64,000 nucleotides of DNA from Heloderma charlesbogerti (lineage: Eukaryota > Chordata > Lepidosauria > Squamata > Helodermatidae). The first letter of the stretch is position 1; each line of letters starts with the position of its first letter. The position numbers and the translations under genes were made by a program. Below the pieces are notes generated by a model. It was not told the DNA's origin and searched no databases. It saw nothing but the letters and a program-made list of their open reading frames with translations. Where the stretch lies: contig JANEZZ010002769.1 of NCBI GenBank assembly GCA_026122225.1, positions 992,001-1,056,000 on the forward strand. The letters run 5' to 3'. Of this stretch, positions 11,729-22,398 are shown one piece after another.

Positions 11729-12789
11729 TGTGGAAAGCAGCCATGGCCACACACTCAGGATTGTGGCCTGCCGCACCACTGTTCTATCTTCTCCCTAACA
11801 CGCTCCTGTGAGCCATCTGGGCATGTGGTGAAGCAATTAAAAGGCAATTCTGCTGGAGGATTCACCACTCAGTTTGTCACTCCAACTCCTCCCGATGCTA
11901 AAAGAGTTTTGCAAATCTACCATGAGTGCGTGAAATGGGTGTGGTGACATGGAAAAAAAAAGGTGCTCATGGAAGGGAGACACTCATGGAAGATCTCCTG
12001 TCCAAACCAGCTCGTTAGAGAAGGTGGCAACCTTTCTGCCAGAATGGTCCCTTACTATTAGTGAGGCCGGGCATCTCCCTACCAAAGACCTTCCGTCACC
12101 AGTGCGCAGCTTGTCTTTGGCAAGGCCAGGACACATTTTGAAGACCAGGTTCCTGCCAGTTTTGTTGGTGGCTGATCCACACTTGCAGAACGTCCTTCTG
12201 CTGGAAGTTCTGTAACGTCTCAGCCTGAGCGGCTTTCCTTGCCTCATCACACAAATCAGAAATATTGAAACTACTAAATGTGAGGCACTGTTTTACCTTC
12301 ACATATCTTGCTCTTTTTATTCATTTATACTTTAGTTTCTTTTGTAAACATAACATAACGATAAATAACCATTTAAAAATGCCTCTGCCCATGCCAAAGT
12401 TAAGTCAGGCACAGGCAGTGCTATAGAGGCAAGGGAAGGCAAATGCTATCTGAAAAACTACTCTCCCCTCACTTGCACTGCAAAGTACCACTGCCTTAAC
12501 AGCTTGCGTGCACAAGCCTGAATTAGCCTATTTAAAGCCTACTTTGGGTTTCCTCATCCTCTCCATCCAATTTCCCCCCTACTTCTGGCACTGAGGTTAG
12601 ACTATAAATATTAATTATTTAATTCTACTTCTATTCAACTGCTTAAGAAGCTCACAGTGTCTTATATGGATCTCTCAGTGGCCTCCCCTGTAGGCACTGA
12701 TCACGTCCACACCCCCTTTACCTTTAGCAATGCTAGAGACCATTCATTAAAATGTGGACACCACCCCACACATTGTTTCCAAAAATGTG
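11729..12789. other. No gene recognised
   Basis: Unique-looking sequence. Nothing recognisable apart from short A-rich runs near 11950. Confidence 0.45.
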
Positions 12790-13250
12790 GCTCTCAGCCA
12801 TTTCATTTTATTTAGTATATTTCTGTACCACCCAAAGCTCTCTGAGTGGTTTACAAAGATTAAAAACCTTAAAAATACAGTATTATGTATAAAAACAGTT
12901 TAGCTACAAACATATAAGCAGAGCAGACACTCCTCCCCCAAACAATATCCCATGACCAGATTAAAAATCTATCACATGCTGCCAAAGGCCTGGGAGCAGA
13001 GGAGGTTCTTAACCTGCAACTAAAAAGATAACAATATTGGCACCAGATGGACCTTGCTGGGGAGTTCATTCCAAAATTGGGGTGCCATGACTGAGAAGGC
13101 CCTCTCCTCTGTTGCCACCTTCCAAGCCTCCCTTGGAAGGTGCACCTGGAGGAGGGCTTTAGACAATGAGCTTAGCGTATGGGTTGGCTCATGCTGGGAG
13201 AGGCACTCTGTCAGGTATATAATCTCATTCTCAGAGATCCCCCCCCCCAC
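12790..13250 (-). mobile_element. L2-type LINE, 3' end
   Basis: The minus strand encodes EERAFSVMAPQFWNELPSKVHL at 13110-13045, the same L2 C-terminal block seen on the plus strand at 8640. Toward 12790 the plus strand shows 'ctctctgagtggtttacaaag', the reverse complement of a common L2 3' UTR motif. It is a decayed, 5'-truncated copy. Confidence 0.8.
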
Positions 13251-14379
13251 TTGTTGTTCTGACAGAAAGTCGCTGACTCACACAGAATCCCCCTTTTGGC
13301 ATGTCACAATATATCCCCTGGGGGCCAAATCCAGCCCATCTAGGGTTCCAATCTGGCTGGGGTCCTCCAGATGGTTTTGCCCCCTTTTTCCTGGCCATCA
13401 ATTTTTTTGTGGTTTTTCTGGCTTTGTGCAGTTTTTTCCCATTCTAAAAGGCTGAAACTAAGCTCTCATAAGGCTTAGTTAGTGGCAGGAAGAGCTTTAA
13501 GCTACAATATGCTGCTACTTCTGGCCCTACCCCCTTTTGTCTTCACCCCCCCCCGGAATGCAGCCCCCAAGAGCTTCTCCAAAATGAGATGTGGCCTTCA
13601 AGTTGAATGAGGTTCAGCACAACCTGCCAACTTTAAAAGCTAGTGCTCCACAGCATCTCTCCTCCATACATGCATTTTCACTTCAGAAGCAGGGATGATA
13701 AAACCCCTTACTGGTCATCTGAATGCTCCAGGTGGTCAGTATGCCTTTGGACATTCATGAAATTGCTGTTTTGAAACCAGGAGTTGTAATGATAAGACAC
13801 AAATGGGGAAATTTATGCATTTTGGGGGTGGGGGGGATTAATGTATGTTTTCCCCATAATAAAGATGGAAGAAAACCCTCAAATTCTACTCAAGCTATTG
13901 GTATTGAGCAGTGGGAGAGGGGAGGGGAGGCAGAATTACTCAACAGAGCCAGAAGAGATCAACCATACAGTGATTCTCATCAGCAAACTTTGCTCTGGAA
14001 TAATCTCCCTTTGGCTAATATTTGCCAAGCGCTGTATGTAGATGGAGTGCCAAGAATTTATTTGATTGCCACCAATCACAGAGCAATTGACTGCACTTTG
14101 GATGGGAAGAATGAAGGCTGGGGAGCTCAGGCAAAATGCTGGGGCAATAGAACCCTCCTCCCCTCCTGTCCAGTTTCTGTCCAAGCTGGGGCACATGCAT
14201 TAAACCACCCCTTGCCCTTGAAATTGGTTGTATGTGCAGTGACATTGGGCGCATCTACTAGAGACAAGAATCAACAGCAGTTCATTCTCCCACCACTACA
14301 GTACAGAGAGAATGGACAGGGACAGAAAGTGCCATGGGTCAGAATTTGCCACAGGGATGCAAAGGAATGCTTGCCCATT
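13251..14379. other. No gene recognised; long open frame 13723-14559 probably fortuitous
   Basis: A 278-codon plus-strand frame crosses this stretch, but its last 60 codons are antisense to a Tc1 remnant. The first 216 codons show no motif. A run of that length is only mildly unexpected in 64 kb. Tandem c-runs are present at 13240 and 13545. Confidence 0.4.
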
Positions 14380-14879
14380 AATTCCTTCTTTTTCAGGATG
14401 TTCCAAACTGTTGTACTGGCCACCCCCACTGTTTTTGCTATCTCTCTGATGGATTTATTTTGTTTCCTCAGCCTGATGATGGCCTCCTTCACTCGCATGG
14501 ACACCTCTTTGGATCTCATGTTGGGAGTTCCAGTGAACAGCTACCAAATGCAAATGTAACACTCAGAACCACCTCCAGGCCTTTTATCTGCTTGATTGGT
14601 CATGGGGTGCCCAAGAAACAGGCCACACCTGGCCACGCAGCTGCTTGTCAGCCATTCCTTCCATTACTTATGAGCCACCAATGATGGGGGTGTGCATATG
14701 CCGCTGGCTATACTTCCTGAATGGTTAGTGCCCCACTTTTGTCAAACCCCTTGAATTACAGCTGGGAGTCCTGACTTCGCTCCCATCTGGGTGTGTTTCC
14801 TTTCAACTTCAATGTGGTGGTGTACGGAGGCCAACTGCCAAAACAGTTATCCTTGTTCCAATATTTCTGGCCCTGACTG
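14380..14879 (-). mobile_element. Tc1-like DNA transposon, 5' half only
   Basis: The minus strand starts with the terminal inverted repeat (reverse complement of atttctggccctgactg) ending at 14879, followed by the TA target dinucleotide at 14880-14881. The 5' untranslated region and then a transposase start at 14519 follow. The first 40 or so residues (MRSKEVSMRVKEAIIRLRKQ, then SIREIAKTVGVASTTVW) form the paired-like helix-turn-helix DNA-binding domain of Tc1 transposases. Homology stops after the ILKKKE motif near 14385; the catalytic DDE domain and the other end are missing. Confidence 0.9.
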
Positions 14880-14881
14880 TA

Positions 14882-16029
14882 ATGTTTAAACACTGATTGG
14901 GCCAGAGTTGCCAGACATACGTGCACACATGTATGCCATCCACACTGTTGTACAAAGGACAGTGTACACACAGCAATCATGTTTGCACGGCTGCCCTAAG
15001 ACTTATTGGTTCTAAGATGCCATTTGCAGGTTATTTCTTCACTGCTCCTTGCAAGCCTATTAATGGCAGATAGGCTGTACTTCAGGTGTGGGGCTCTCCA
15101 AGTCACACCCTCGGGCAAAGGTAAATCTTTTTTCCTTGACGGGTGAGGCCTCCTCACAATGTACTAGCAGGTTTTAGGACACCAGTTAAAAATGTGTGCT
15201 TGTACCACCAATTTCAGCTGTGAGGGTGTTTATTCACACATCTTCTATTTTGCACATTACTGTCTGCGAAACGCAGAGATGTGGATTCTTTTTCTTTTTG
15301 TTGCAAATATGCACTTGCTGTGTTTGTGCATGGATGAGGCTATTTTGTACCACCTCTCAACACACCAGCCCCTTCCACTCGGCCATGATGGTACACACCC
15401 ACCTTCCTGAGCACAATCACAGGATTGACATGTGTGTGTGCGTCTGCACACGTGGCAGGATGGTGCTTGTGCAGAAGCAGCTGGGTCCGTTATCAGGCCG
15501 GAGTTAATTAAGGCCATGTCAGGCGATAAGAGAACAGGATGTTGGAGCAGGAGCCAGGCGAGCAGAGATGGGAAAGGGGGGCTCCAGTCTGGGGGGGAGG
15601 AGGCAGCAGTGCTGAGCCAAACTCTCCTAGGGAAACATCCTTGCGATACTCCGCACTGAGAGATACAATCAGCAGCAGGGTGATGGAGGGTCTTCCAGAC
15701 TGCAGAGCAAGTGTGTGGCTTTGCTTCTGTTGGGGCAGCGAGGAGAAAACTGCACAGCCCTGAAGGGGCTGGGACTAGCAAGGGACTATCAAATTACAAT
15801 GGGTCAGAGGGAGGGTTTGGAAGCCAAGACTGTTACTTCTGTCCCATGTGTGTGTGCCTCACAGAATACAGCCCCATCTGCAATTCTGCTCATATTTTAA
15901 GCCCTAACCAGATGCAAGTGAGCCTTTTGCTATGTAGAGCCAAGGTCCCCTCACCTGAGCAGGGGGGAGAGACATAGAACATCCTCCTTCCTCCACTTTG
16001 CCCTGACTTCTCCCTATGCCGAGTAGTGT
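14882..16029. other. No gene recognised
   Basis: Non-repeat sequence. The part at 15485-15545 contains ggagttaattaaggcc and caggcgataagag, a homeodomain core beside a GATA-type site. It may be regulatory, but the evidence is weak. Confidence 0.4.
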
Positions 16030-16700
16030 CAAGGTCTTTGTTCTTTTCCTTGGTGCTATCATGGGAGCTGCCCCTGCTCCAAATGGTCCCTCATGGCTTT
16101 CAGTACTACCTAAGCGAAGATGACACCCAGCTCCATCTCTTTACCACTGAGATGTCCCCCTCATTCCAATCCTGCATCTCCAATGGCTTCTCTGTTATTT
16201 CTGCTTGGAAGCTTCCTCCTCGCCTCAAATTCAATAAGGCTAACTTCTCATCTTTCCTCCCAAGTCCTCCTCTCCCCATACTTCCTTTGTCCATTGACAA
16301 TGTTACCATCCATGTGGCTGAACAAGTGCATCACCTTGGCTTTATCTGTAAATCGTCTCTCTCCTTCATTTCCCATATTCAGTCAGTTGCCAAGTCTTGC
16401 GACTTCTCCCCTGCAACATTGCAAAAATACAGCCCTTCCTCTCTGTTCCCCTTGCAAAAACTCTGCTTCATGTCCTGGTCATCTCTCCTTAGACTCCTCC
16501 TCCTCTCTGACCTGCCATTGTCTCACCTTGATCCCCTCCCATCTGCCCAGCATGGTGCACTTTGGTACTGGTCACATGACGCCCCTCCTTAAATCCTGTC
16601 TGCTCCTGGATCCACTGCAAGCTCTTTGTCCTTGACTTCAAGGCACTCCATGGTCTTCGTCTGCTCCCCACCTAAACCCCCTGCCCTTGATCTTCACTTG
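16030..16700 (+). mobile_element. L2-type LINE, RT C-terminal region, 5' part of a split copy
   Basis: The plus strand carries a decayed L2 reverse transcriptase. A YLSEDDTQLH segment near 16105-16135 corresponds to the family's YADDTQL catalytic motif, followed by the long C/T-rich coding region (cttggctttatctgtaaatc, gtctcaccttgatcccctcc). It stops abruptly at about 16700 where a CR1 begins. The matching L2 3' tail resumes at 17434. Confidence 0.82.
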
Positions 16701-17433
16701 AAATGTAAAGTTCTGCATTGAGTTAGGAAGAATCAGTTGCACAAATACAGGATGGGTGACACCTGGCTTGACAGCAGTACATGTGAAAAGGGTCCAGGCC
16801 ACCAGTTAAACACGAGTCAACAGTACGATGCAATGGCTACAAAGGCAAATGCAGTTCTAGGTTGCATCAACAGAAGTATAGTCTCCAGATCACATGAAGC
16901 AATGGCACCGCTCTATTTTGCTTTGGTCGGGCCCTACCTGGATTACTGTGTCCAGTTCTGGGCACAGTTTGGGCACAGTTTGAAGATACTGACAAACTGG
17001 AACGTGTCCAAAGGAGGGGGATGAAGGTGGTGAGTCCTGTGAGGAAAGGCTGAAGGAGCTGGGTATGTTTAGCCTGGAGAAGAGTTGGCTAAGAGCCAAT
17101 ATGAGAGCCATCTTCAAATATCTGAAGGACTTTCACCTGGGCAAAGGAGAAGATTTGTTTTTTGTTGCTCAAGAGGGTAGGACCTGAACTAATAGGTTCA
17201 AATGACAAGAAAAAGGATTTCAACTAAACATTAGGAAGACCTTCCTGATGGTACAAGCTGTTTGCCAGTGGAACAGACTGCCTCGGAAGGGGGTGGATGC
17301 TCTTTCATTAGAGGATTTTAAGCAGAGGCTGGGGAGCCACCTGTCAGGGATGCTGCAGTGGTGAATTTCTTACATTAGCAGGGGCTGGACTAGATGACCT
17401 CTGAGATCCCTTTCAACTCTTTTGATTCTAAGC
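16701..17433 (+). mobile_element. CR1 LINE inserted into L2
   Basis: From aaatgtaaagttctgcattg the sequence follows the CR1 3' coding region: GCINRSIVSRSHE and PYLDYCVQFWAQ are readable, as is 'acattaggaagaccttcctg'. It ends with the CR1 3' terminal motif ggactagatgacctctgaga and gattcta near 17430. Frames are disrupted. Because L2 sequence flanks it on both sides in the same orientation, this CR1 is younger than its host L2. Confidence 0.9.
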
Positions 17434-17615
17434 ATGTGCAGCTGAAAGAACTGCATACTGCTCACCTGTTCACCCCTAACCTCCCCTTTCCTGCTGTTTC
17501 CCATGTCAAATTTTAGATCACAAGCCCCTAGAGGCAGAGACCCGTCCCCTTGTACTCTATAAAGTACCATGCACACTGATGGCGCTAAATAAACAAAAAT
17601 AATAGTAACACCACT
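17434..17615 (+). mobile_element. L2-type LINE, 3' tail of the split copy
   Basis: The stretch 'ttttagatcacaagcccc' followed by 'ggcgctaaataaacaaaaat' matches the L2 3' end (tttagattgtaagc .. cgctaaataaat). It completes the element that breaks off at 16700. Confidence 0.85.
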
Positions 17616-18570
17616 GAGCTCATGTCTAGGCAAAGTGTCTTAGCTCCGTAGCACTTTCTCAATGTGCCCATTGTCAGTGGTAGGAGAGCTCCGTCATGTA
17701 TCTACAAGACCATGAAAGCAAGCTGGGACTACAGACAGGACAGATGCCAGAGAACAGGCATCTCCTGCTATGGCCACTGGGCATATTCAGAAGGTGCTAC
17801 AGAGCCAAGCCACTTTGCCTGGCGTTGAGCTCGATGCCCACGAGGGACAAGTGCTACAGGAGGCAGACTGGCAGGAGTTTACACCAGACCTTGAAAGAGA
17901 AGTGGCAGCCCCACCATTTCACAGCCACAGATGCTCCCCTGTCAACACACAACCTTCTCTATCTGCCTGTTGGCTATGTCCACCTGTTCTTCCCTGTAGC
18001 ACAGCCAGGACACTGCACACTTAAGAGCTCTGAGCTTATCTATTTCTTTGCACCCATTCCTATGGATCAAATACTGCCTGACCACATGTACAAACCATTA
18101 TACTTGAACATTTTCTTGAAAAAAACTAAGAAACATTCAAGATTACGCATAAAGACTCTGGCAACATTCCCCACCATGCTTCTTATCCAAAACATGTGGC
18201 TTGGGTATTTTCTTCCTTGCAGACCATGATAAATGAGCCATAGCTCCATTCAGTCATGTCCAAATCTCCTGTGGTATAGAGTGCAACATAATTTTTGTGC
18301 AACGGAAAGTTAGGTGGGGTTGTTTCTGGAAAGCATGAGAGGCTGTACAAAAGGGCAGTGTTGAATGTGGTACCTGGTGCTCAGGTCTGTCACCGTGTGT
18401 ATGGAAAGTGGACCTACGTGCCTAGTGGAGGGCCCCAGAGTGAACTGCAGGACAGAGTGAGACCCAACCACAACTGGGGATAGTTGTGTTCCATTGTTCC
18501 ATTGGAGGGAAAGTTCAGAATGGTCTGCCTCCTTGAAAGATTCAGCAATGCTTTTGCTTCCAATAAGCCC
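17616..18570. other. No gene recognised
   Basis: Unique-looking sequence; no exon, repeat family or motif supported. Confidence 0.45.
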
Positions 18571-18804
18571 ATATAAAAAACATCTGGATCAGATCAAAAG
18601 TCCATCACATCCTGCACCTGGTTCCTCCCAGTGACCTACCAAATGCCGTTGGGAAGTCTGCAATCAGTGCATTAAGGCAATAGCCCTCCACTGCTGTTGT
18701 TCCCTTGCAACTGGTGTTCAGTGGTATGCTGCCTTTGAACATGGAGGTTCCACGAAGCTACCATAGCCATGAATGTGTCCAATCCCCTTCTAAAGCCATC
18801 TAAG

Positions 18805-19163
18805 AGTCAAACTACATGGTACATTAATCATATAGTATGTAGCTGAAGCTTGCCTTTTTATTTATTTTAATGCAAGAATGTGTGGCCCCCATACAGATCA
18901 GGGCCACTGTGAAACGGGAAGATTAAACCTTCCCCCTTATTTTTCCTCCAATCTGCCCCATCCCCAATGAGGCCGATGAATTTTCTGCCTTTTGTTAACT
19001 CTCTTGTAGGGGGAGGATTTTGGGGAAACCTGGGAGGTTAATTCTCTCCTCTCGGAAAACAGTGGTCCCAGTACAAATAGGGGGTGTGCATGCTTACACT
19101 AGAGTAAACAAAAAGACAAGCCTCAGCTACACAGTGGTTATTAGCGTAATGTGTCGTTTGGCT
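18805..19163. mobile_element. DNA transposon (MITE) with ~50-bp inverted repeats
   Basis: The left arm agtcaaactacatggtacat .. tatgtagctgaagcttg and the right arm caagcctcagctacacag .. taatgtgtcgtttggct are reverse complements over about 50 bases with some decay. The direct repeat ctaag flanks the element at 18800-18804 and 19164-19168. It splits the LINE at 18571-20215 and has no coding capacity. The superfamily is not certain. Confidence 0.82.
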
Positions 19164-19322
19164 CTAAGCCACTGGCTCTCACATACCTTGTGGCAGTGAA
19201 TTTCAACTGCTAATTATGTGTCGTGTACGGAAGCATTCTGTCTGCCTTAAATCTACTGCCAGTTAATTTCAGAGTGTGACGTGGCATCCTAGTATTATGA
19301 GAGAGTGAGAAAAAGCGATCTT

Positions 19323-20045
19323 CAGTGGTATAGTGATACATTTGGAAGTGCAGGTGCTCATCATGACAATCCCCATAGCCACGCCCCCAAGGAGAGTCCA
19401 AAACTGCAGGCAGCTGTGTTGATCCATATCAACAAACCAGCTCTAGGAGTTTTTTTGTCTCCACCAGGAGCAGGTAATTTTTGTAAAGCTAATAGGTCTT
19501 AACTGCCCATTCCAGGCCACCCCAAAATACTCTGCATCACAACACAGAACAATATATTATCCTCTGGAAAATCCATTTCCCTCCAGCTACTGTGAGCATT
19601 GCAACTAAGCTCAGAGGGAACAGGGAAGTCTGAGCAGGTGGCGGATCATGTCAGCATCCCTGCAGATAAAAAAACGCAGGTGCGGCATCCCTGTGAGCCC
19701 TGGCCCCACTGCACCCCTGGAGGGATGTGCTCTGAGCACTAAACTCCGAAGACCATGTCCAGGGCTGGGGGTCAGGACTGAGGGGCAGAGTGGTTCTTGC
19801 AGGAGGGCTAGTGTCTGGCTGCGACGAGGCATGCTGGGGCCGTACGGTTTTTTCCGCTCTCCCCACTCTCTTTCCAGGATGCTGCTGCATCCCCTCCCTA
19901 CACCCACAAACGCTGCTGCTTCTCCACAGCAACTGTTCTAAACCGCTGTAGTGAGGGGACTAAAGGAAGGGGCAGGGCATGGGTCCCTGCTGTAAAAAAG
20001 GGCCACCGCTGCTTCCCTATGAGTCCTGGGTCCACTATACCACTG
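19323..20045. mobile_element. hAT-like non-autonomous transposon, long copy
   Basis: Termini are CAGTGGTATAGTGA at the left and CCACTATACCACTG at the right, inverted repeats of about 13 bases. The first 390 bases match the shorter element at 21986-22390 (for example tccaaaactgcaggcagctg in both). The extra internal part at 19720-19980 is missing there, or is a second copy of the 3' end region. Flanking 8-mers gcgatctt and cttctctt match at the last four positions only, consistent with an old 8-bp duplication. Confidence 0.78.
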
Positions 20046-20270
20046 CTTCTCTTTATTCACTTTGTCCCCTGCATGCATATTTTTATGAACCTCTTCCATG
20101 TTAAACTAAAACGCCCGAATACATTCCCCTTTCCCCTTTTTGCTGCCCTTTTCTGCACCTTTGTAAATATTTCATACAAGCTGCAAAAACATATATACAC
20201 TCCCATTTGTAGAGAGACAGATAGTTCATGTACACACACAGACATACTGCGACACTGTGTTCTTGCACAT

Positions 20271-20404
20271 CAGCCTTCCCCAACCTGGTGCCCTCTAGAT
20301 GTTTTGGACCATCTCCCATCAGCCTCAGCCAACATGTCCAATGGTCAGGAATCCTGGGAGTTGTAGTCCAAAACAGCTGGAAAGCACCAGGTTGGTGCAG
20401 ACTG
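20271..20404. mobile_element. Foldback hAT-like element, CAG..CTG family
   Basis: The element starts CAGCCTTCCCCAACCTGGTG and folds back on ttgtagtccaaaacagctgg .. caccaggttgg, ending in actg. Flanking 8-mers ttgcacat (20263-20270) and cctcacat (20405-20412) agree at five positions, fitting a decayed target duplication. It is non-coding. Confidence 0.8.
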
Positions 20405-20604
20405 CCTCACATCCAGAGAACCTCAGCGTTTATTTTAATAAGAAAGCATGCTTCATACCCTTGTAACTGTGGGGATTACCTTGAAGACACCTGAGCGCTG
20501 CCTACAGACATTTCAGAAGCTAGAAGGAACCGAGCAGAACCTTCATTCAACAAAGGGGGAAATCTGCCAAACTACTCACCCCTCTCTGTGGCCAGCAGAA
20601 AGAG

Positions 20605-20947
20605 AGTTAATCAAGGTTAAGGGGAGACATGGCCTTCCAGTATCTGAAAGGCTGCCATGCAAAAGATGTTGCTCCTGAGGGCAGAACTAGAACCAACTGG
20701 TGGAAATGGCAGGGAAGCAGATTTCGGCTTAACATTAGGAGAAACTTCCTAACTGTGAGAGCTGTTCAGCAGCAGAGCAGACCGCCTTGGGAGGCGACGG
20801 GTTCTCCTTCACTGGAGGTATTTCATCAGAGGCTGGATGGCCATCTGTCATGGTTGCTATGGCTGCACCTGCAGTGCAGAGCTTGCATTAAGCAGGAGGT
20901 TGGATTAGATGATCTCTGGGGGACCTTCCAACTCTATGATTCTATGA
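20605..20947 (+). mobile_element. CR1 LINE, 3' end
   Basis: Reads aggggagacatggccttcca, cttaacattaggagaaacttcc and ttggattagatgatctctgg, and ends in tccaactctatgattctatga, the diagnostic CR1 3' terminus with its octamer repeat. Heavily 5'-truncated. Confidence 0.92.
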
Positions 20948-20949
20948 AA

Positions 20950-21977
20950 ATCAGTTACGTGTTGGTTGGCTTGATTTGTGTAATGCCCCAAACCCTTCCC
21001 CAGCTGCGACCAAACCTCACTGTGGCCTGCAGTCCCCGTAGGGCTCATTTTGTATGTGTCCACAGGCAGGATCTCCCCCTGCATGGCAGGAAGACCTGCC
21101 CGCTTTTGCAGCGTTACTGGATGGACAGCCAAGGCCAAAGATTGGGCTCTTTTGGCGTGCTTCTCCGCCCCCCGCCATCCACATTCCCCCGTCCTCCATC
21201 TCCAAGGGCAGTGGAGCCTCTGCAGAGTCCAATCAGCATTTTGCTGGAGAGACAGAAAATACAAAAGAGTCTTTGCAAATAATTAGTGAGTGTAATTGTA
21301 GCTGATCTTTGATTAATGAAGAGGGATTCTTGCCGCCTTAGGAGTCCCGGATGCCGTGTGCAAGGGCGGGTGGGGATGTGGGGTGGGGGAAGAGTGAGAG
21401 GCCGCCAAATGCAGCCTTAATTGTTCTGTTCGGAGATTATTTATCACCCTTGTGCTCCCTGCACAACAGAGCTGGCTATTAGTAGCTCCCAGGCTACGGA
21501 CAGACAGGCAAACGGGGAGGAGTGGGGATGGGCGGAAGACAGCAGGAAGTCGAAGGCCACGGTGGGGCACAGGCACAGCAAAGCTGCTGTCACAGCAGGG
21601 GCCCTTCCCTTGCTGGGGCTACTTTGGCAGCATCTGTGGCTGGAGAGCCTGGGATGGGGAGGGGATAATTATCAGTTGCATCAATCAGGCCCCCCATTTG
21701 CATCACTCTGCTGCCATCCTGCTGCCAGCCCGCTCCCCCTGCTGTTGGCCCCAAGCGCACCGGCGGCAGTTGAGATCTAACTCTGATTGCAGGGGTCATG
21801 AGCCTCACTTAGCATGTGGCCAGTAAACACTCGGCCCATATGCCTTTCCCCAGTCCCTCTGCATCGCAAGCCACCCTGTTCCAATGAGATGGGAAAGGGG
21901 TGCTGATCCACTAGACCCAGGCCCAGCCCAAGCAACGGGCAAGGATCACAGATCAAGGCTTCCCGATCTCACCTAGT
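20950..21977. promoter_or_regulatory. Unique sequence; candidate regulatory block about 21240-21790
   Basis: No exon is seen. Between 21240 and 21790 lie AT-rich cores in otherwise GC-rich, non-repeat DNA: gcaaataattagtgagtg, tgatctttgattaatgaag, cggagattatttatcaccc and ggataattatcagttgcatc. Clustered homeodomain, GATA and TCF-like sites suggest an enhancer, but this rests on motif density alone. Confidence 0.35.
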
Positions 21978-21985
21978 GCTGTTCC

Positions 21986-22390
21986 CAGTGGTGCAATGGT
22001 AAATGTTGAAGTGCAGGCACTCATCATGACAGTCCGCATACCTACAACCCCAGGGAAAGTCCAAAACTGCAGGCAGCTGCATCGACCCATATCAACAAAC
22101 CAGTTCTAGGAGCTTTCACCTGCACCACGAGCAGAGTGTTTGTAAAAATGATGAGTCTTAATTGCCCATTCAAGCACAAGCCAATCCAAAATACTTCACA
22201 TTACAACAGGGAACAATATATTGTTGCTGGGAAAATTCATCCCCTGCAGCTACTGTGAGCATTGCCCCGAAGCTCAGAGGGAACAGAGAATTCTGAAGGG
22301 TGGTAGTGGCGGCAGATCACGTCAGCGTCCTTGCTAATAAAAAAGTGCCGGCACTGTGTCCCTGCAAGCCCTGGATCCACCACACCGCTA
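21986..22390. mobile_element. hAT-like non-autonomous transposon with perfect 8-bp target duplication
   Basis: The element starts CAGTGGTGCAATGG and ends CCACCACACCGCTA, whose reverse complement matches the start apart from a few substitutions. The exact 8-mer gctgttcc lies on both sides (21978-21985 and 22391-22398). About 400 bases align directly with the copy at 19323. There is no transposase gene. Confidence 0.92.
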
Positions 22391-22398
22391 GCTGTTCC

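Larger units (their letters stand above)
18571..20215 (-). mobile_element. CR1/L3-like LINE remnant, host for two DNA-transposon insertions
   Basis: Three plus-strand blocks join into the reverse complement of one LINE 3' region: 18571-18804 (ctggatcagatcaaaagtcc, aactggtgttcagtggtatg), 19164-19322 (ttgtggcagtgaatttc, ctactgccagttaatttcag, agtattatgagagagtgaga) and 20046-20215 (cttctctttattcac, tttttatgaacctcttccat, cttttctgcacctttgtaaa). The interrupting pieces are 18805-19163 and 19323-20045. The join is collinear, which shows one ancient LINE on the minus strand. Plus-strand 3' ends of the same family occur at 54520 and 56925. Confidence 0.82.

Noticed and set aside
13723..14559. Longest plus-strand open frame (278 codons)
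   Set aside because: The last 60 codons are antisense to the Tc1 remnant, no protein motif is visible in the rest, and an open run of this size is only mildly improbable in 64 kb.
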